Assembly (NCBI GenBank): GCA_959028445.1
Contig: CAUFRY010000033.1
Span: 1-23,948 of the forward strand
Direction: 5' to 3'
DNA length: 23,948 nucleotides
From: an uncultured Collinsella sp.
GTDB lineage: Bacteria > Actinomycetota > Coriobacteriia > Coriobacteriales > Coriobacteriaceae
Below are positions 1 to 7,133 of this stretch, piece after piece (position 1 is the first letter of the stretch; the number at the start of each line of letters is the position of its first letter). The notes beneath the pieces were generated by a model. The model did no database searches. It had not been told where the DNA came from and worked only from the letters and a program-made list of their open reading frames with translations. A program made the translations under genes and the position numbers.

Positions 1-122
1 TGGAGAGAACGCTCCCGCAAACTGCCTCTTGACAACTTATAGGAGCGTCGGTTTTCTTTTTGCGTTGTTCGCTGTGGTTGAGGGTAGTGGCTTAAACGTA
101 GTAGATGGGTCAGTTCCGTGGC
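1..122 (-). repeat. Left-truncated copy of the intergenic inverted-repeat element family
   Basis: The stretch at 91-122 closely matches the right arm of the 160-bp elements at 16467-16626 and 23568-23727, with the shared core TAAACGTAGTAGATGGG and then a CGTGGC end. On the minus strand, the DNA leading inward from this arm also resembles the element interior (CAACCACAG, then GAAAACCG). The other arm would lie left of base 1, so only part of the copy is seen. No gene was found in 1-195. Confidence 0.6.
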
Positions 123-141
123 GGGAGGGCCGCGTGGGTTC

Positions 142-186
142 CCTCGCGAGGTGAAAATGATCCCTTTTCCTCCGTCCCCAGGGGAT
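142..186 (-). repeat. GA-rich companion motif, copy 1 (inverted)
   Basis: Read on the minus strand this is a GATCCC, GGGGACGGAGG, GGATCATTTT type sequence ending in CTCGCGAGG. Related copies occur on the plus strand at 16402-16447, 16641-16680 and 23741-23787, each next to an inverted-repeat element. Function is unknown. Confidence 0.6.
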
Positions 187-195
187 CAATTGGGG

Positions 196-1014
196 CTAGA
201 GTTCTAGCGTGAGGGTGACGGGGCAGTGGTCGCTGCCGAAGATGTCGCCGCGGATGCCGGTGTCGCGAACGTTGGCGGCGATTGCGTCGCTTACCAGGAA
301 GTAGTCGATGCGCCAGCCGGCGTTGTTCTTGCGGGCATTAAAGCGATAGCTCCACCAGCTGTAGACGCCCTCAACGTCCGGATTAGCCGTGCGCCAGGTA
401 TCGGTAAAGCCGGCGTTGAGCAGCTCGGTAAACTTACCGCGCTCTTCGTCCGAAAAGCCTGCGTTGCCGCGGTTGGACTTGGGGTTCTTAAGGTCGATCT
501 CTTCGTGCGCCACGTTAAAGTCGCCGCAGGTTACGACGGGCTTGCCGGTTTCGTGCTCAAGCGCGCCCAAAAAGCCGCGATAGGCATCGTCCCAGGCCAT
601 ACGCACGTCGATGCGCGCGAGCTCATTTTGCGCGTTGGGCGTATAGACGTCGACAAACCAAAACTTGTCGAACTCGAGCGCACAGACGCGGCCCTCGGTT
701 GCGGCTTGGGCAACGAGCTCGGCGGCCTCGCCCTCGCCGGCGTAGGGCAGCAGCGCGTCGGCGCGCAGCACGCGTAGCGGCTCCTGGCGGCTAAAGACCG
801 CGGTGCCCGAATAGCCTTTGCGCTCGGCGTAGCTCCAGGTTTGGTGATAGCCGGGCAGGTCGATATCGACCTGGCCCTCCTGCAGCTTGGTCTCCTGCAG
901 CGCCAGGATATCGACGTCGAGTTCTTGCGCGATCTGGATAAAGCTCGGGTCCTTTTTGAGCACGGCGCGCAGGCCGTTGACGTTCCACGAGGCGAAAGTG
1001 TAAGTCTGAGGCAT
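196..1014 (-). CDS. xth: Exodeoxyribonuclease III-type AP endonuclease
   Basis: This is a 272-residue protein of the EEP nuclease superfamily (ExoIII/ExoA). It should cut DNA 5' of abasic sites in base-excision repair and act as a 3'-5' exonuclease. The family motifs are in order: the WNVNGLRA strand at residues 10-17, the metal-binding Glu41 in QETK, YTPNAQ, the DFNVAHEEIDL active-site segment, DYFLVS, and the C-terminal GSDHCPV with the general-base His263. The length matches the family and nothing appears to be missing. The start is supported by a GAAAGG ribosome-binding site just upstream. The gene is transcribed divergently from the sirtuin gene at 1150. It stops a few bases from the repeat motif at 142-186. 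Confidence 0.95.
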   Translation of the reverse strand: MPQTYTFASWNVNGLRAVLKKDPSFIQIAQELDVDILALQETKLQEGQVDIDLPGYHQTWSYAERKGYSGTAVFSRQEPLRVLRADALLPYAGEGEAAELVAQAATEGRVCALEFDKFWFVDVYTPNAQNELARIDVRMAWDDAYRGFLGALEHETGKPVVTCGDFNVAHEEIDLKNPKSNRGNAGFSDEERGKFTELLNAGFTDTWRTANPDVEGVYSWWSYRFNARKNNAGWRIDYFLVSDAIAANVRDTGIRGDIFGSDHCPVTLTLEL

Positions 1015-1149
1015 GGTGTCCTTTCGACGGGGTTGGCAGGCTTAAGATTAGCGCAACAGGGGCGGGGTGGGCTCCGTGCATGCTGACTTAAAGGCCGCAT
1101 GCTGGGACGTCGCTCAACGCTGCCCGACTAACAAGGACGGAGGACTCAT

Positions 1150-1902
1150 ATGACGCAGGCAATATCGGACCCCAGGCAGGCCTCCGCCGCGCTGGCGGAT
1201 CTGTTTGACACCCACAAGCGCGTGGTCTTCTTTGGCGGCGCTGGTGTTTCCACGGCAAGTGGCATCCCCGATTTCCGCAGCGTGGACGGCCTGTATCACC
1301 AGCAGTTTGCCTATCCGCCCGAGACCATGCTGTCGCATAGCTTTTACGAGGCACATCCTGCGGAGTTCTTCGACTTTTACCGCACCAAGATGATCGCGCT
1401 TAACGCTAAGCCTAACCGCTGCCACACCAAGCTGGCCGAGCTGGAGCGCGCCGGCAAGCTCGACGCCGTGGTGACGCAAAATATCGACGGTCTGCACCAG
1501 GCGGCTGGCTCGCAGCGCGTGTTCGAGCTGCACGGATCGGTCCATCGCAACATTTGCCAGTCGTGCGGCGCGGTCTATAGCGCCGAGTGGATTTGCTCGC
1601 GCGAGCACGAGGACGCCGCGGGCGTGCCTGTGTGTCCTGCGTGCGGCGGGCGCATCAAGCCCGATGTGGTGCTCTACGAGGAGCCGCTCGATGAGCATGT
1701 GCTGACCGGTGCCGTTGCCGCCATCGCCGCGGCCGATGCCCTCATTGTGGGTGGGACCTCGCTCGTGGTGTATCCGGCGGCGGGCCTTACGCGTTACTTT
1801 ACCGGCGATACGCTGGCCATATGCAACCTTGCTCCCACCGATCAGGATGCAAATGCCGACCTGCTGATTTCTTGCGACATCGCGGCCGCGTTTGCGTTCT
1901 AG
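1150..1902 (+). CDS. cobB: NAD-dependent protein deacylase, Sir2 family
   Basis: This is a 250-residue sirtuin that would remove acyl groups from lysines with NAD+ as co-substrate. The NAD-binding motif GAGVSTASGIPDFRS lies at about residues 30-44. TQNIDGLHQ is at 109-117 and the catalytic His128 is in ELHGS. Four zinc cysteines are at 136, 139, 162 and 165. The Y-x-x-R pair typical of desuccinylase-type bacterial CobB is not seen in the DFYRTKMIALNAKPN segment, so the protein looks more like the U-class deacetylases; that sub-assignment is inference. A GGAGG site precedes the ATG with suitable spacing. The gene is divergent from xth. A GC-rich stem-loop at about 1949-1973 lies between it and folP-folK. 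Confidence 0.93.
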   Translation: MTQAISDPRQASAALADLFDTHKRVVFFGGAGVSTASGIPDFRSVDGLYHQQFAYPPETMLSHSFYEAHPAEFFDFYRTKMIALNAKPNRCHTKLAELERAGKLDAVVTQNIDGLHQAAGSQRVFELHGSVHRNICQSCGAVYSAEWICSREHEDAAGVPVCPACGGRIKPDVVLYEEPLDEHVLTGAVAAIAAADALIVGGTSLVVYPAAGLTRYFTGDTLAICNLAPTDQDANADLLISCDIAAAFAF

Positions 1903-1922
1903 CCCGCGCGCGCGGATACAAT
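1892..1922 (+). promoter_or_regulatory. Possible promoter for the folP-folK transcript
   Basis: TTGCGT at 1892-1897 and TACAAT at 1917-1922 resemble -35 and -10 boxes, but the spacer is a long 19 bases. The site overlaps the end of cobB. A GC-rich hairpin (about 1949-1973) would fall in the leader before the AGGAGG site. The evidence is weak. Confidence 0.3.
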
Positions 1923-1997
1923 AGAAAGACTGAGTGCAAAGCGACCCCGCCGCCAGCTCCCCAAGCTCGGCGGCGTGGGCATTTTAGGAGGATGTTC

Positions 1998-3740
1998 ATG
2001 GCGAACGACAGCAAGACATGGCGGTGCGGAAAGCATGAGCTCAGCTTTGACCGTCCGCGCATCATGGGCGTCCTCAACGTGACGCCCGATTCGTTTAGCG
2101 ATGGCGGGGAGCACTTCGACCCCGATGCCGCCATCGAGTACGGCCTGGCGATGCTCGACGCCGGCGCCGACATCATCGACGTGGGCGGCGAGTCCACGCG
2201 CCCCGGCTTTACCCCGGTCAACCCCGACGAGGAGGCTCGCCGCGTGCTGCCCGTGGTGCGTGCGCTGGCCAAGGAGGGCGCCATCGTCTCGATCGACACG
2301 CGTCATGTGGCGGTTGCCAAGGCGGCCGTGCGCTGCGGCGCCTCGATCGTCAACGACGTGACCGGCTTCACCGATCCCAAGATGGTCGAGTTCGTTAAGA
2401 CGAGCACTTGCGGCGTCATCGTGATGCATGCCGGCGAGGTCGCCGCGCCCGTCCGCACGCACGCAACGGTGCAGCTCGATACCTCGGCAGCGGCGTTTGT
2501 TGCCGAGAAGGCGCGCGAGGCGGCTGCCGAGGCCGCGCGTGAGGCCGAGAAGCCGGCTCGCCGCCGTCGCGGCAAGTTGCTGGGCGAGCCTAAGCCGGAG
2601 GCCAAGCTTCCGGGCGGCGTGGTGCAGCCCTCGTTGCCGTTTGGCGAACCGGAGCCCACGTCCGAGCCTGCAAGCGAGCAGGAGACGCCGGCCGCCGAGC
2701 AGGCTGCTGCCGCCGAGACCGTCGCGCCCGCGCCCGAGGCCGCGCCCGCAGCCACCGAGGCCGCATCGGAGTCCAATGACCGCCTGGCCGCCATGATGCG
2801 CCGCAGTGCCCGCCGTGAGGAGGCCTATGTGCCCACCTCGCAGCTCCGCCGCTTTACCCTGCCCGATTCGGCGCCCATCATGCGCCGCGTCATGGGCTTT
2901 CTGTCCGACCAGGCCCGCACGCTCATCCATGCCGGCGTGTCGCGCGACCGCATCTGCATCGATCCTGGCCCGGGCTTTGGTAAGTCGGCTAACGAGGACA
3001 TCGTCATCCAGCGCGAGACTGCCAAGATGGCGTCGCTGGGCTACCCGCTCATGTGCGCCGTGTCGCGCAAGCGCTTTGTGGGCGCCGTCTCGGGCGTGAC
3101 CGAGGCCGCCGAGCGCGATGCCGCCACGTTTGGCGTGTGCCTGGGCGCCATCCAGGCCGGTGCCAACATCGTGCGCGTGCACGACGCCGCGGGTTTTGCG
3201 CAGTTCCTGAACGGTTACTGGGCGGTTGCCAAGCCGCAGCCGCGCCGCGCGTTTGTGGCCGTGGGCTCCAACCTGGGGCATCGCTGCGACAACATCCGCG
3301 CCGCACGCGAGATGATCGCCGAGATTCCACTCACCTGCGTGTCCAACTCCTCCAAGATTTACGAGAGCGAGCCGGCCTACGAGACGCGCCAGGACGCGTT
3401 TGCCAACGCCGTCATCGAGATCAAGACCGAGCTGGCGCCGTTGGTGCTGCTCGACGAGCTTATGAAGATCGAGGCCGAGCTGGGGCGCGACCGCTCCAAA
3501 AAGGCCAAGGCCAACGGTCCGCGCACCATCGACCTGGACCTGCTGTGGATGGACGGCGAGACCCACGGCGGCAAAAAGCTGCGCCTGCCGCATCCGCTGA
3601 TCGGCGAACGCGATTTTGTGCTGGTGCCGCTCGAGGACCTGATGCACGACCCGGCGCGGTTCTTCCGCTACAACGGCGTCGAGGTCAAGGAGCCCGAGGA
3701 CCGCGTGGGCCATATCGTGGGCGAATTGGGGCGTATGTAG
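1998..3740 (+). CDS. folP-folK: Fused dihydropteroate synthase / HPPK (FolP-FolK)
   Basis: This 580-residue bifunctional folate enzyme has DHPS at the N-terminus and 6-hydroxymethyl-7,8-dihydropterin pyrophosphokinase at the C-terminus. HPPK makes the pyrophosphorylated pterin that DHPS joins to p-aminobenzoate. DHPS motifs are GVLNVTPDSFSDGG (24-37), DVGGESTRPG (61-70), SIDTR (98-102), NDVTG (119-123), IDPGPGFGKS (from 321), AVSRKRFVG and VRVHD. HPPK motifs are FVAVGSNLG (419-427) and RTIDLDLL (509-516). Residues of about 148-290 are an Ala/Glu/Pro-rich, low-complexity insertion between the VMHAGE strand and the helix leading to IDPGPGFGK; DHPS normally has only a short loop there. The start at 1998 is set by AGGAGG at 1986-1991. 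An in-frame ATG at 1992 is too close to that site, and longer upstream extensions would overlap cobB. The next gene begins at the base after the stop codon. Confidence 0.93.
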   Translation: MANDSKTWRCGKHELSFDRPRIMGVLNVTPDSFSDGGEHFDPDAAIEYGLAMLDAGADIIDVGGESTRPGFTPVNPDEEARRVLPVVRALAKEGAIVSIDTRHVAVAKAAVRCGASIVNDVTGFTDPKMVEFVKTSTCGVIVMHAGEVAAPVRTHATVQLDTSAAAFVAEKAREAAAEAAREAEKPARRRRGKLLGEPKPEAKLPGGVVQPSLPFGEPEPTSEPASEQETPAAEQAAAAETVAPAPEAAPAATEAASESNDRLAAMMRRSARREEAYVPTSQLRRFTLPDSAPIMRRVMGFLSDQARTLIHAGVSRDRICIDPGPGFGKSANEDIVIQRETAKMASLGYPLMCAVSRKRFVGAVSGVTEAAERDAATFGVCLGAIQAGANIVRVHDAAGFAQFLNGYWAVAKPQPRRAFVAVGSNLGHRCDNIRAAREMIAEIPLTCVSNSSKIYESEPAYETRQDAFANAVIEIKTELAPLVLLDELMKIEAELGRDRSKKAKANGPRTIDLDLLWMDGETHGGKKLRLPHPLIGERDFVLVPLEDLMHDPARFFRYNGVEVKEPEDRVGHIVGELGRM

Positions 3741-4442
3741 ATGATCGAGATGAATGCTGTTGCCGCTGGCACCGAGCTCGACGCGGCGCGCGACGCGGGC
3801 CGCGAGGGCATGTCCGCGGGCTGGTGCGCGTGGAGCGCGGGCGATGCATCGCTGATGTTTTCGCTGATCGTGCGCCCGGACGTGAACATGCATGCCTTCC
3901 ACGGCCTGCCGTTTGTGGCTGCGATGGGCATGATGGACGCGCTCGTGGGCACGGCTTCGACGCCGGGGTTGGGCCTTGCCGGTAAGGTGGGTATCCAGTG
4001 GCCGAGCGATATCGTGTGCGGTGCGCCTGCGTTTGAGACGTCGCTCGCGCGTGTTGCCGTGAACGGCGGTGCCGCTGCTGCGGGCATGTTCGGTGCCGTG
4101 ACGGTGGATATTGAGCGTTCGGCGCTGGGCGAGCTTGGTGTGGACGTGGCTGACGAAGCGCTGGTCGAGACGCTGGCCGCCGCCGTGCTGGCCCGCGTGG
4201 ACGCTTGGGCGGTTGTTGCCAACACGCCGCAAGGCGCCGCAGGGCCGCTGGCTCCCGTGCTGGGCGAGTACTTCGACATGGTGCCGCTGCTGGGCCGCCA
4301 AGTTGCGGCGGTGTCGCCCAACGGCCTGCCGCTTGCGGTCGGTGTGTTTGCAGGCCTGGACATCTGGGGCCGCGCGACCATTAAGACCGATGCCGGCGAG
4401 CAGGAGTTTCCGCCCGAGGCCGTACGAATTCGCGGGCTGTAG
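3741..4442 (+). CDS. Biotin-protein-ligase-like protein, degenerate
   Basis: This 233-residue protein resembles the catalytic and C-terminal parts of BirA-type biotin ligases. WPSDI stands where BirA has WPNDL. The preceding SLMFSLIV and GLPFVAAMGMMDAL segments match the BirA core fold. The end, GLDIWGRATIKTDAGEQEF, looks like the BirA C-terminal SH3-like domain. However, the biotin/AMP-binding GRGR loop is not recognisable (EGMSAG sits in its place), the Lys before WPND is Gln, and the K-LAG segment after it is not conserved. It lacks an N-terminal DNA-binding domain. It starts directly after the folP-folK stop, so it is probably co-transcribed, and it is followed by a strong terminator. It may be a diverged ligase or a non-catalytic paralogue. 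An ATG at 3750 is an alternative start. Confidence 0.6.
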   Translation: MIEMNAVAAGTELDAARDAGREGMSAGWCAWSAGDASLMFSLIVRPDVNMHAFHGLPFVAAMGMMDALVGTASTPGLGLAGKVGIQWPSDIVCGAPAFETSLARVAVNGGAAAAGMFGAVTVDIERSALGELGVDVADEALVETLAAAVLARVDAWAVVANTPQGAAGPLAPVLGEYFDMVPLLGRQVAAVSPNGLPLAVGVFAGLDIWGRATIKTDAGEQEFPPEAVRIRGL

Positions 4443-4481
4443 CGCGGGGCGTTCGCGCCCAAAGATAGACATGACAACAAG

Positions 4482-4511
4482 ACCCTCCTCGGCCTGTGCC
4501 GGGGAGGGTTT
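4482..4511 (+). terminator. Rho-independent terminator after the folate operon
   Basis: A 12-bp stem (4482-4493 with 4498-4509, one G-T pair) has a 4-base loop and ends in TTT. A smaller GGGCG/CGCCC stem with a TTCG loop sits just upstream at 4447-4460. Confidence 0.75.
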
Positions 4512-4540
4512 CGCCTATCTGGGGAATGGGTTGCCAGCGC

Positions 4541-4583
4541 CCTATTCCTCAAAACTGAAAAATTTTCGTTTTTGAGGAATAGG
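4541..4583. repeat. CTATTCCTCAAAA palindrome, copy 1
   Basis: This is a 43-base near-palindrome. Perfect 14-bp arms CCTATTCCTCAAAA (4541-4554 and 4570-4583) enclose an AT-rich, itself nearly palindromic centre. Two further copies are at 4628-4668 and 5898-5944, all around the ATPase gene. Confidence 0.9.
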
Positions 4584-4610
4584 ATTAAGGCAGCTCGGTC
4601 TTTCGCGAGG

Positions 4611-4624
4611 TATATTCGCTATAG
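4611..4624 (+). promoter_or_regulatory. Possible -10 region between the two upstream palindromes
   Basis: TATATT at 4611-4616 and CTATAG at 4619-4624 are AT-rich, -10-like boxes between palindrome copies 1 and 2. No convincing -35 box is seen. If transcription starts here, copy 2 would lie in the 5' leader of the ATPase mRNA. Confidence 0.25.
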
Positions 4625-4627
4625 AGC

Positions 4628-4668
4628 CTATTCCTCAAAACTGAAAATTTTTCAATTTTGAGGAATAG
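4628..4668. repeat. CTATTCCTCAAAA palindrome, copy 2
   Basis: This is a 41-base palindrome with perfect 13-bp arms (4628-4640 and 4656-4668). It ends 26 bases before the ATPase start codon and just ahead of its ribosome-binding site. It could act as an operator, a leader hairpin or a repeat end. Confidence 0.9.
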
Positions 4669-4694
4669 CGATAAAAGACCGCGAGGAGGCCCCA

Positions 4695-5891
4695 ATGAAA
4701 CTCATCAATAGAACGTCATATATGGACACGTTGACGAGCCTTATTGGCGTGCCGGACATCAAGGTCATCACGGGCATCCGTCGTAGCGGTAAATCAAAAT
4801 TGCTCGAGGCCCTCCGCGATTACGTGGAGGCAAATCTGTCCAATTCGAATGTCATCCATATCAACTACAACCTCGATGAGTTCGAGAATCTGCTCGAGTA
4901 TCACGCGCTGCTCGCCTATGTAAAAGAGCATCGAGTGTCCGGCAAACAAAACTTTCTGCTTATCGATGAAGTTCAGATGTGCGACGGTTTTGAGCGTGCG
5001 ATCAACAGCCTCCACGCATCCGAGCAGTACGACATATTCATTACCGGATCGAATGCCTTTTTGCTGTCGAGCGATCTGTCGACGCTCTTTACGGGGCGTA
5101 CGTTTGAGATCGAGGTTTTCCCATTCTCGTTTGAGGAGTATCGACTCTATGGCGACGAGGGCGAGGTCGACCGCGACTTCGATGAGTACGCGAGAACCGG
5201 CGGTATGTCCGGCTCCTACCCTTATCCACTGCAGGAGCAGCGTTATCAATATCTCTCCAATGTCTTCAAAACGCTCATCGTGAGAGATATCGTGCAGCGG
5301 CATAACGTGAGAAACGAATCGGCGCTGCTGCGCATTGCCGATTACATGATGGACAACGTATCCAACATAACGTCGGCACGTAACATTACGGATATTTTGA
5401 ACGCGGATGGGCTAAAGATAACGAACAAGACGGTCGGCACGTACATGGGGTGCCTGTGCGATGCGTTTGCCTTCTATAAAGTTCGTCGGTACGACATCCG
5501 CGGCAAAAAATACCTTAAGAGCGGCGAGAAGTATTACCTGGCAGACCACGCGTTCAAATACGCGCTGCTCGGTACACGTGATATGGATTGGGGACGCGTA
5601 TACGAGAACATGGTGGCAATCGAGCTGCTGCGCCGCGGATACGAGGTATACGTCGGCGTGCTCTATAAAAAGGAAATAGACTTTGTAGCAATCAAGCGAA
5701 GCGAGAAGCTCTACATTCAGGTGAGCGACGACATCAGCTCGGATAAGACATTTGAACGCGAGATTTCACCACTGCTGAGCATTGGCGACGCGTACCCCAA
5801 GATGATTCTCGCCCGCACGCATCACGAGGCCACGGACCGCAATGGGGTGCAGATCGTGGACCTGGCGAGGTGGCTGTGCGACGAGGCCTAG
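4695..5891 (+). CDS. AAA+ ATPase with C-terminal DUF4143
   Basis: This 398-residue protein belongs to the widespread bacterial AAA_14 plus DUF4143 family, whose physiological role is poorly known. Walker A is GIRRSGKS (27-34) and Walker B is FLLIDE (87-92). A sensor-like FITGSNAFLLSS segment follows. The C-terminal part has a nuclease-like EIDFVAI followed by YIQVS, similar in spacing to PD-(D/E)xK folds, as often seen in DUF4143; catalytic activity is not proven. A GAGGAGG site just upstream supports the start. The gene stands alone: palindromes lie on both sides and coaX converges on it from the right. Its codon use is visibly less GC-biased than its neighbours (AGA, ATA, AAA and AAT are common), which suggests acquisition by transfer. 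That is inference. Confidence 0.88.
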   Translation: MKLINRTSYMDTLTSLIGVPDIKVITGIRRSGKSKLLEALRDYVEANLSNSNVIHINYNLDEFENLLEYHALLAYVKEHRVSGKQNFLLIDEVQMCDGFERAINSLHASEQYDIFITGSNAFLLSSDLSTLFTGRTFEIEVFPFSFEEYRLYGDEGEVDRDFDEYARTGGMSGSYPYPLQEQRYQYLSNVFKTLIVRDIVQRHNVRNESALLRIADYMMDNVSNITSARNITDILNADGLKITNKTVGTYMGCLCDAFAFYKVRRYDIRGKKYLKSGEKYYLADHAFKYALLGTRDMDWGRVYENMVAIELLRRGYEVYVGVLYKKEIDFVAIKRSEKLYIQVSDDISSDKTFEREISPLLSIGDAYPKMILARTHHEATDRNGVQIVDLARWLCDEA

Positions 5892-5897
5892 CAGAAA

Positions 5898-5944
5898 GCC
5901 CTATTCCTCAAAACTGAAAATCTTTCGATTTTGAGGAATAGGGC
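5898..5944. repeat. CTATTCCTCAAAA palindrome, copy 3
   Basis: This is a 47-base palindrome with perfect 16-bp arms (5898-5913 and 5929-5944), starting 6 bases after the ATPase stop codon. It lies between convergent genes and could fold as a hairpin in either transcript. It has no U-tract, so it is not a classical terminator. Confidence 0.9.
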
Positions 5945-5997
5945 CGATGCGTTGCCTAGTTCGCCGCTCGCGCTCGTGCTCGACTTAAGCCCCTGTC

Positions 5998-6771
5998 CTA
6001 TCCCAGCTCCTGCATGCGGCGGTAGATTTCGCAGATACCCTTGATGGTGAGCTGTCCGTCGACCACGTCGAAGGCATCGGTCGAATCGGCGACGATGCTG
6101 GCGAGACCGCCCGTGGCGATAACGGTGGCATCCTCGCGGCCCAGCTCGCGCTTCATGCGCGCGACCAGGCCCTCAGCCATGGCGGCGGCGCCCATCACGG
6201 CGCCGACCTTGATGCACTCCTCGGTATCGCGGCCGATGGCGTGCTCGGGCGCCTCGAGCGGCACGCTGGCGAGCTTGGCGGCACGGGCGGCAAGCGCGTC
6301 CATGGAGATGCGAATGCCCGGCGCGATCGCTCCGCCAATGTAATAACCGTCCTCATCGATGACGTCGATATTGGTCGCGGTGCCAAAGTCCACCACGATT
6401 GCCGGCGCGCCGTAGAAAGTTTCGGCCGCAACGGCGTTAGCGACGCGATCGGCGCCTACGGCTTGGGGACGCGCCGCGCGCAGCTTGGTCACCGCGGCCG
6501 TCTGCGGCCCGATGACGATGGCGTCCGCGGCAATGCGGTCGGCCACGGCGTGCCATTCGCGCGAGAGCTGCGGCACCACGCCGGCAAAGGCGATCGCGTC
6601 GACCGCGTCGAGCGAAAGGCCGTACATCTTAAAGAAACCCATCAGGCGCACATGGATCTCGTCGGCGGTATAGGAGCGGTCGGTGGGCATGCGCCACGAC
6701 TGCACCAGCTCGTCTCCGTCAAACAGGCCCATGGCCGTCTGCGTGTTTCCCATATCGATAGCGAGCAGCAT
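5998..6771 (-). CDS. coaX: Type III pantothenate kinase
   Basis: This 257-residue ASKHA-fold kinase phosphorylates pantothenate, the first step of coenzyme A synthesis. It shows the N-terminal phosphate-binding DMGNTQTAMG, the GADRVANAVAA motif, VVDFGTATNID, GGAIAPGI and the C-terminal ATGG. The length is normal for CoaX. The start at 6771 is supported by GGGAG about six bases upstream on the minus strand. The reading frame stays open far upstream, through the antisense of a tRNA, but that extension is not coding. A TACAAT at 6808-6813 on the minus strand may be the -10 box. It converges on the ATPase gene, with palindrome copy 3 between them. Confidence 0.95.
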   Translation of the reverse strand: MLLAIDMGNTQTAMGLFDGDELVQSWRMPTDRSYTADEIHVRLMGFFKMYGLSLDAVDAIAFAGVVPQLSREWHAVADRIAADAIVIGPQTAAVTKLRAARPQAVGADRVANAVAAETFYGAPAIVVDFGTATNIDVIDEDGYYIGGAIAPGIRISMDALAARAAKLASVPLEAPEHAIGRDTEECIKVGAVMGAAAMAEGLVARMKRELGREDATVIATGGLASIVADSTDAFDVVDGQLTIKGICEIYRRMQELG

Positions 6772-6907
6772 GTCTACTCCCAGTGTTGGCATAAAAGGAC
6801 GCGCACCATTGTATACGCGTCGCCGACGGCACTCGGCTGCGATTCGTTTACGGTGATAGGGGCTGAGGGGTTTAAATATGAAGGAATTATGCTCCACGAG
6901 TTTTTCC

Positions 6908-6936
6908 TTGCCGTTTACCGAACTCCCGCGTAATAT
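6908..6936 (+). promoter_or_regulatory. Promoter of the initiator tRNA gene
   Basis: TTGCCG (6908-6913), a 17-base spacer and TAATAT (6931-6936) make a good sigma-70-type promoter. The expected transcription start is about 25 bases before the mature tRNA end. Confidence 0.65.
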
Positions 6937-6967
6937 TCTTTCTTGCGCACATGAGGCGCCAAGACAT

Positions 6968-7044
6968 TGCGGGGTGGAGCAGTCTGGTAGCTCGCCGGGC
7001 TCATAACCCGGAGGTCGTAGGTTCAAATCCTGCCCCCGCGACCA
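6968..7044 (+). tRNA. Initiator tRNA-fMet (anticodon CAT)
   Basis: All four arms fold. The acceptor stem is 6968-6974 with 7034-7040, the D stem is GAGC/GCTC, and the anticodon stem is CCGGG/CCCGG around CTCATAA with CAT at 7002-7004. The T arm contains TTCAAAT and an encoded CCA ends at 7044. The 77-base length, the three G-C pairs next to the anticodon loop and the A11-U24 pair mark it as initiator rather than elongator. The first acceptor pair is T1-G72 (U-G in RNA) where E. coli has a C-A mismatch. The gene has its own promoter and terminator. Confidence 0.95.
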
Positions 7045-7053
7045 AGAACTTGC

Positions 7054-7083
7054 AGCTCGTCGGCCTAGCCGACGAGCTTTTTT
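7054..7083 (+). terminator. Rho-independent terminator of the tRNA gene
   Basis: A perfect 11-bp stem (7054-7064 with 7068-7078) has a CTA loop and is followed by a run of T. Confidence 0.92.
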
Positions 7084-7133
7084 GTTATTCCGGGACCGTG
7101 TTCTCGGTCCAATTCTTGGCCTCTCAAACAAAA

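Noticed and set aside
1078..1102. Two GCATGC hexamers between xth and cobB as an operator
   Set aside because: A self-complementary hexamer occurring twice in GC-rich DNA is too short to separate from chance.
1821..1997. N-terminal extension of FolP-FolK beginning inside cobB
   Set aside because: The extension has no DHPS similarity and overlaps cobB; AGGAGG at 1986-1991 fixes the start at 1998.
1899..4472. An 857-codon minus-strand open frame across folP-folK and the next gene
   Set aside because: It is low-complexity Arg/His/Gly-rich translation with no motif, and the plus-strand genes are well supported.
4541..5944. CRISPR-like repeats around the ATPase gene
   Set aside because: There are only three copies, each a palindrome, unevenly spaced, with a whole gene between two of them and no spacer pattern.
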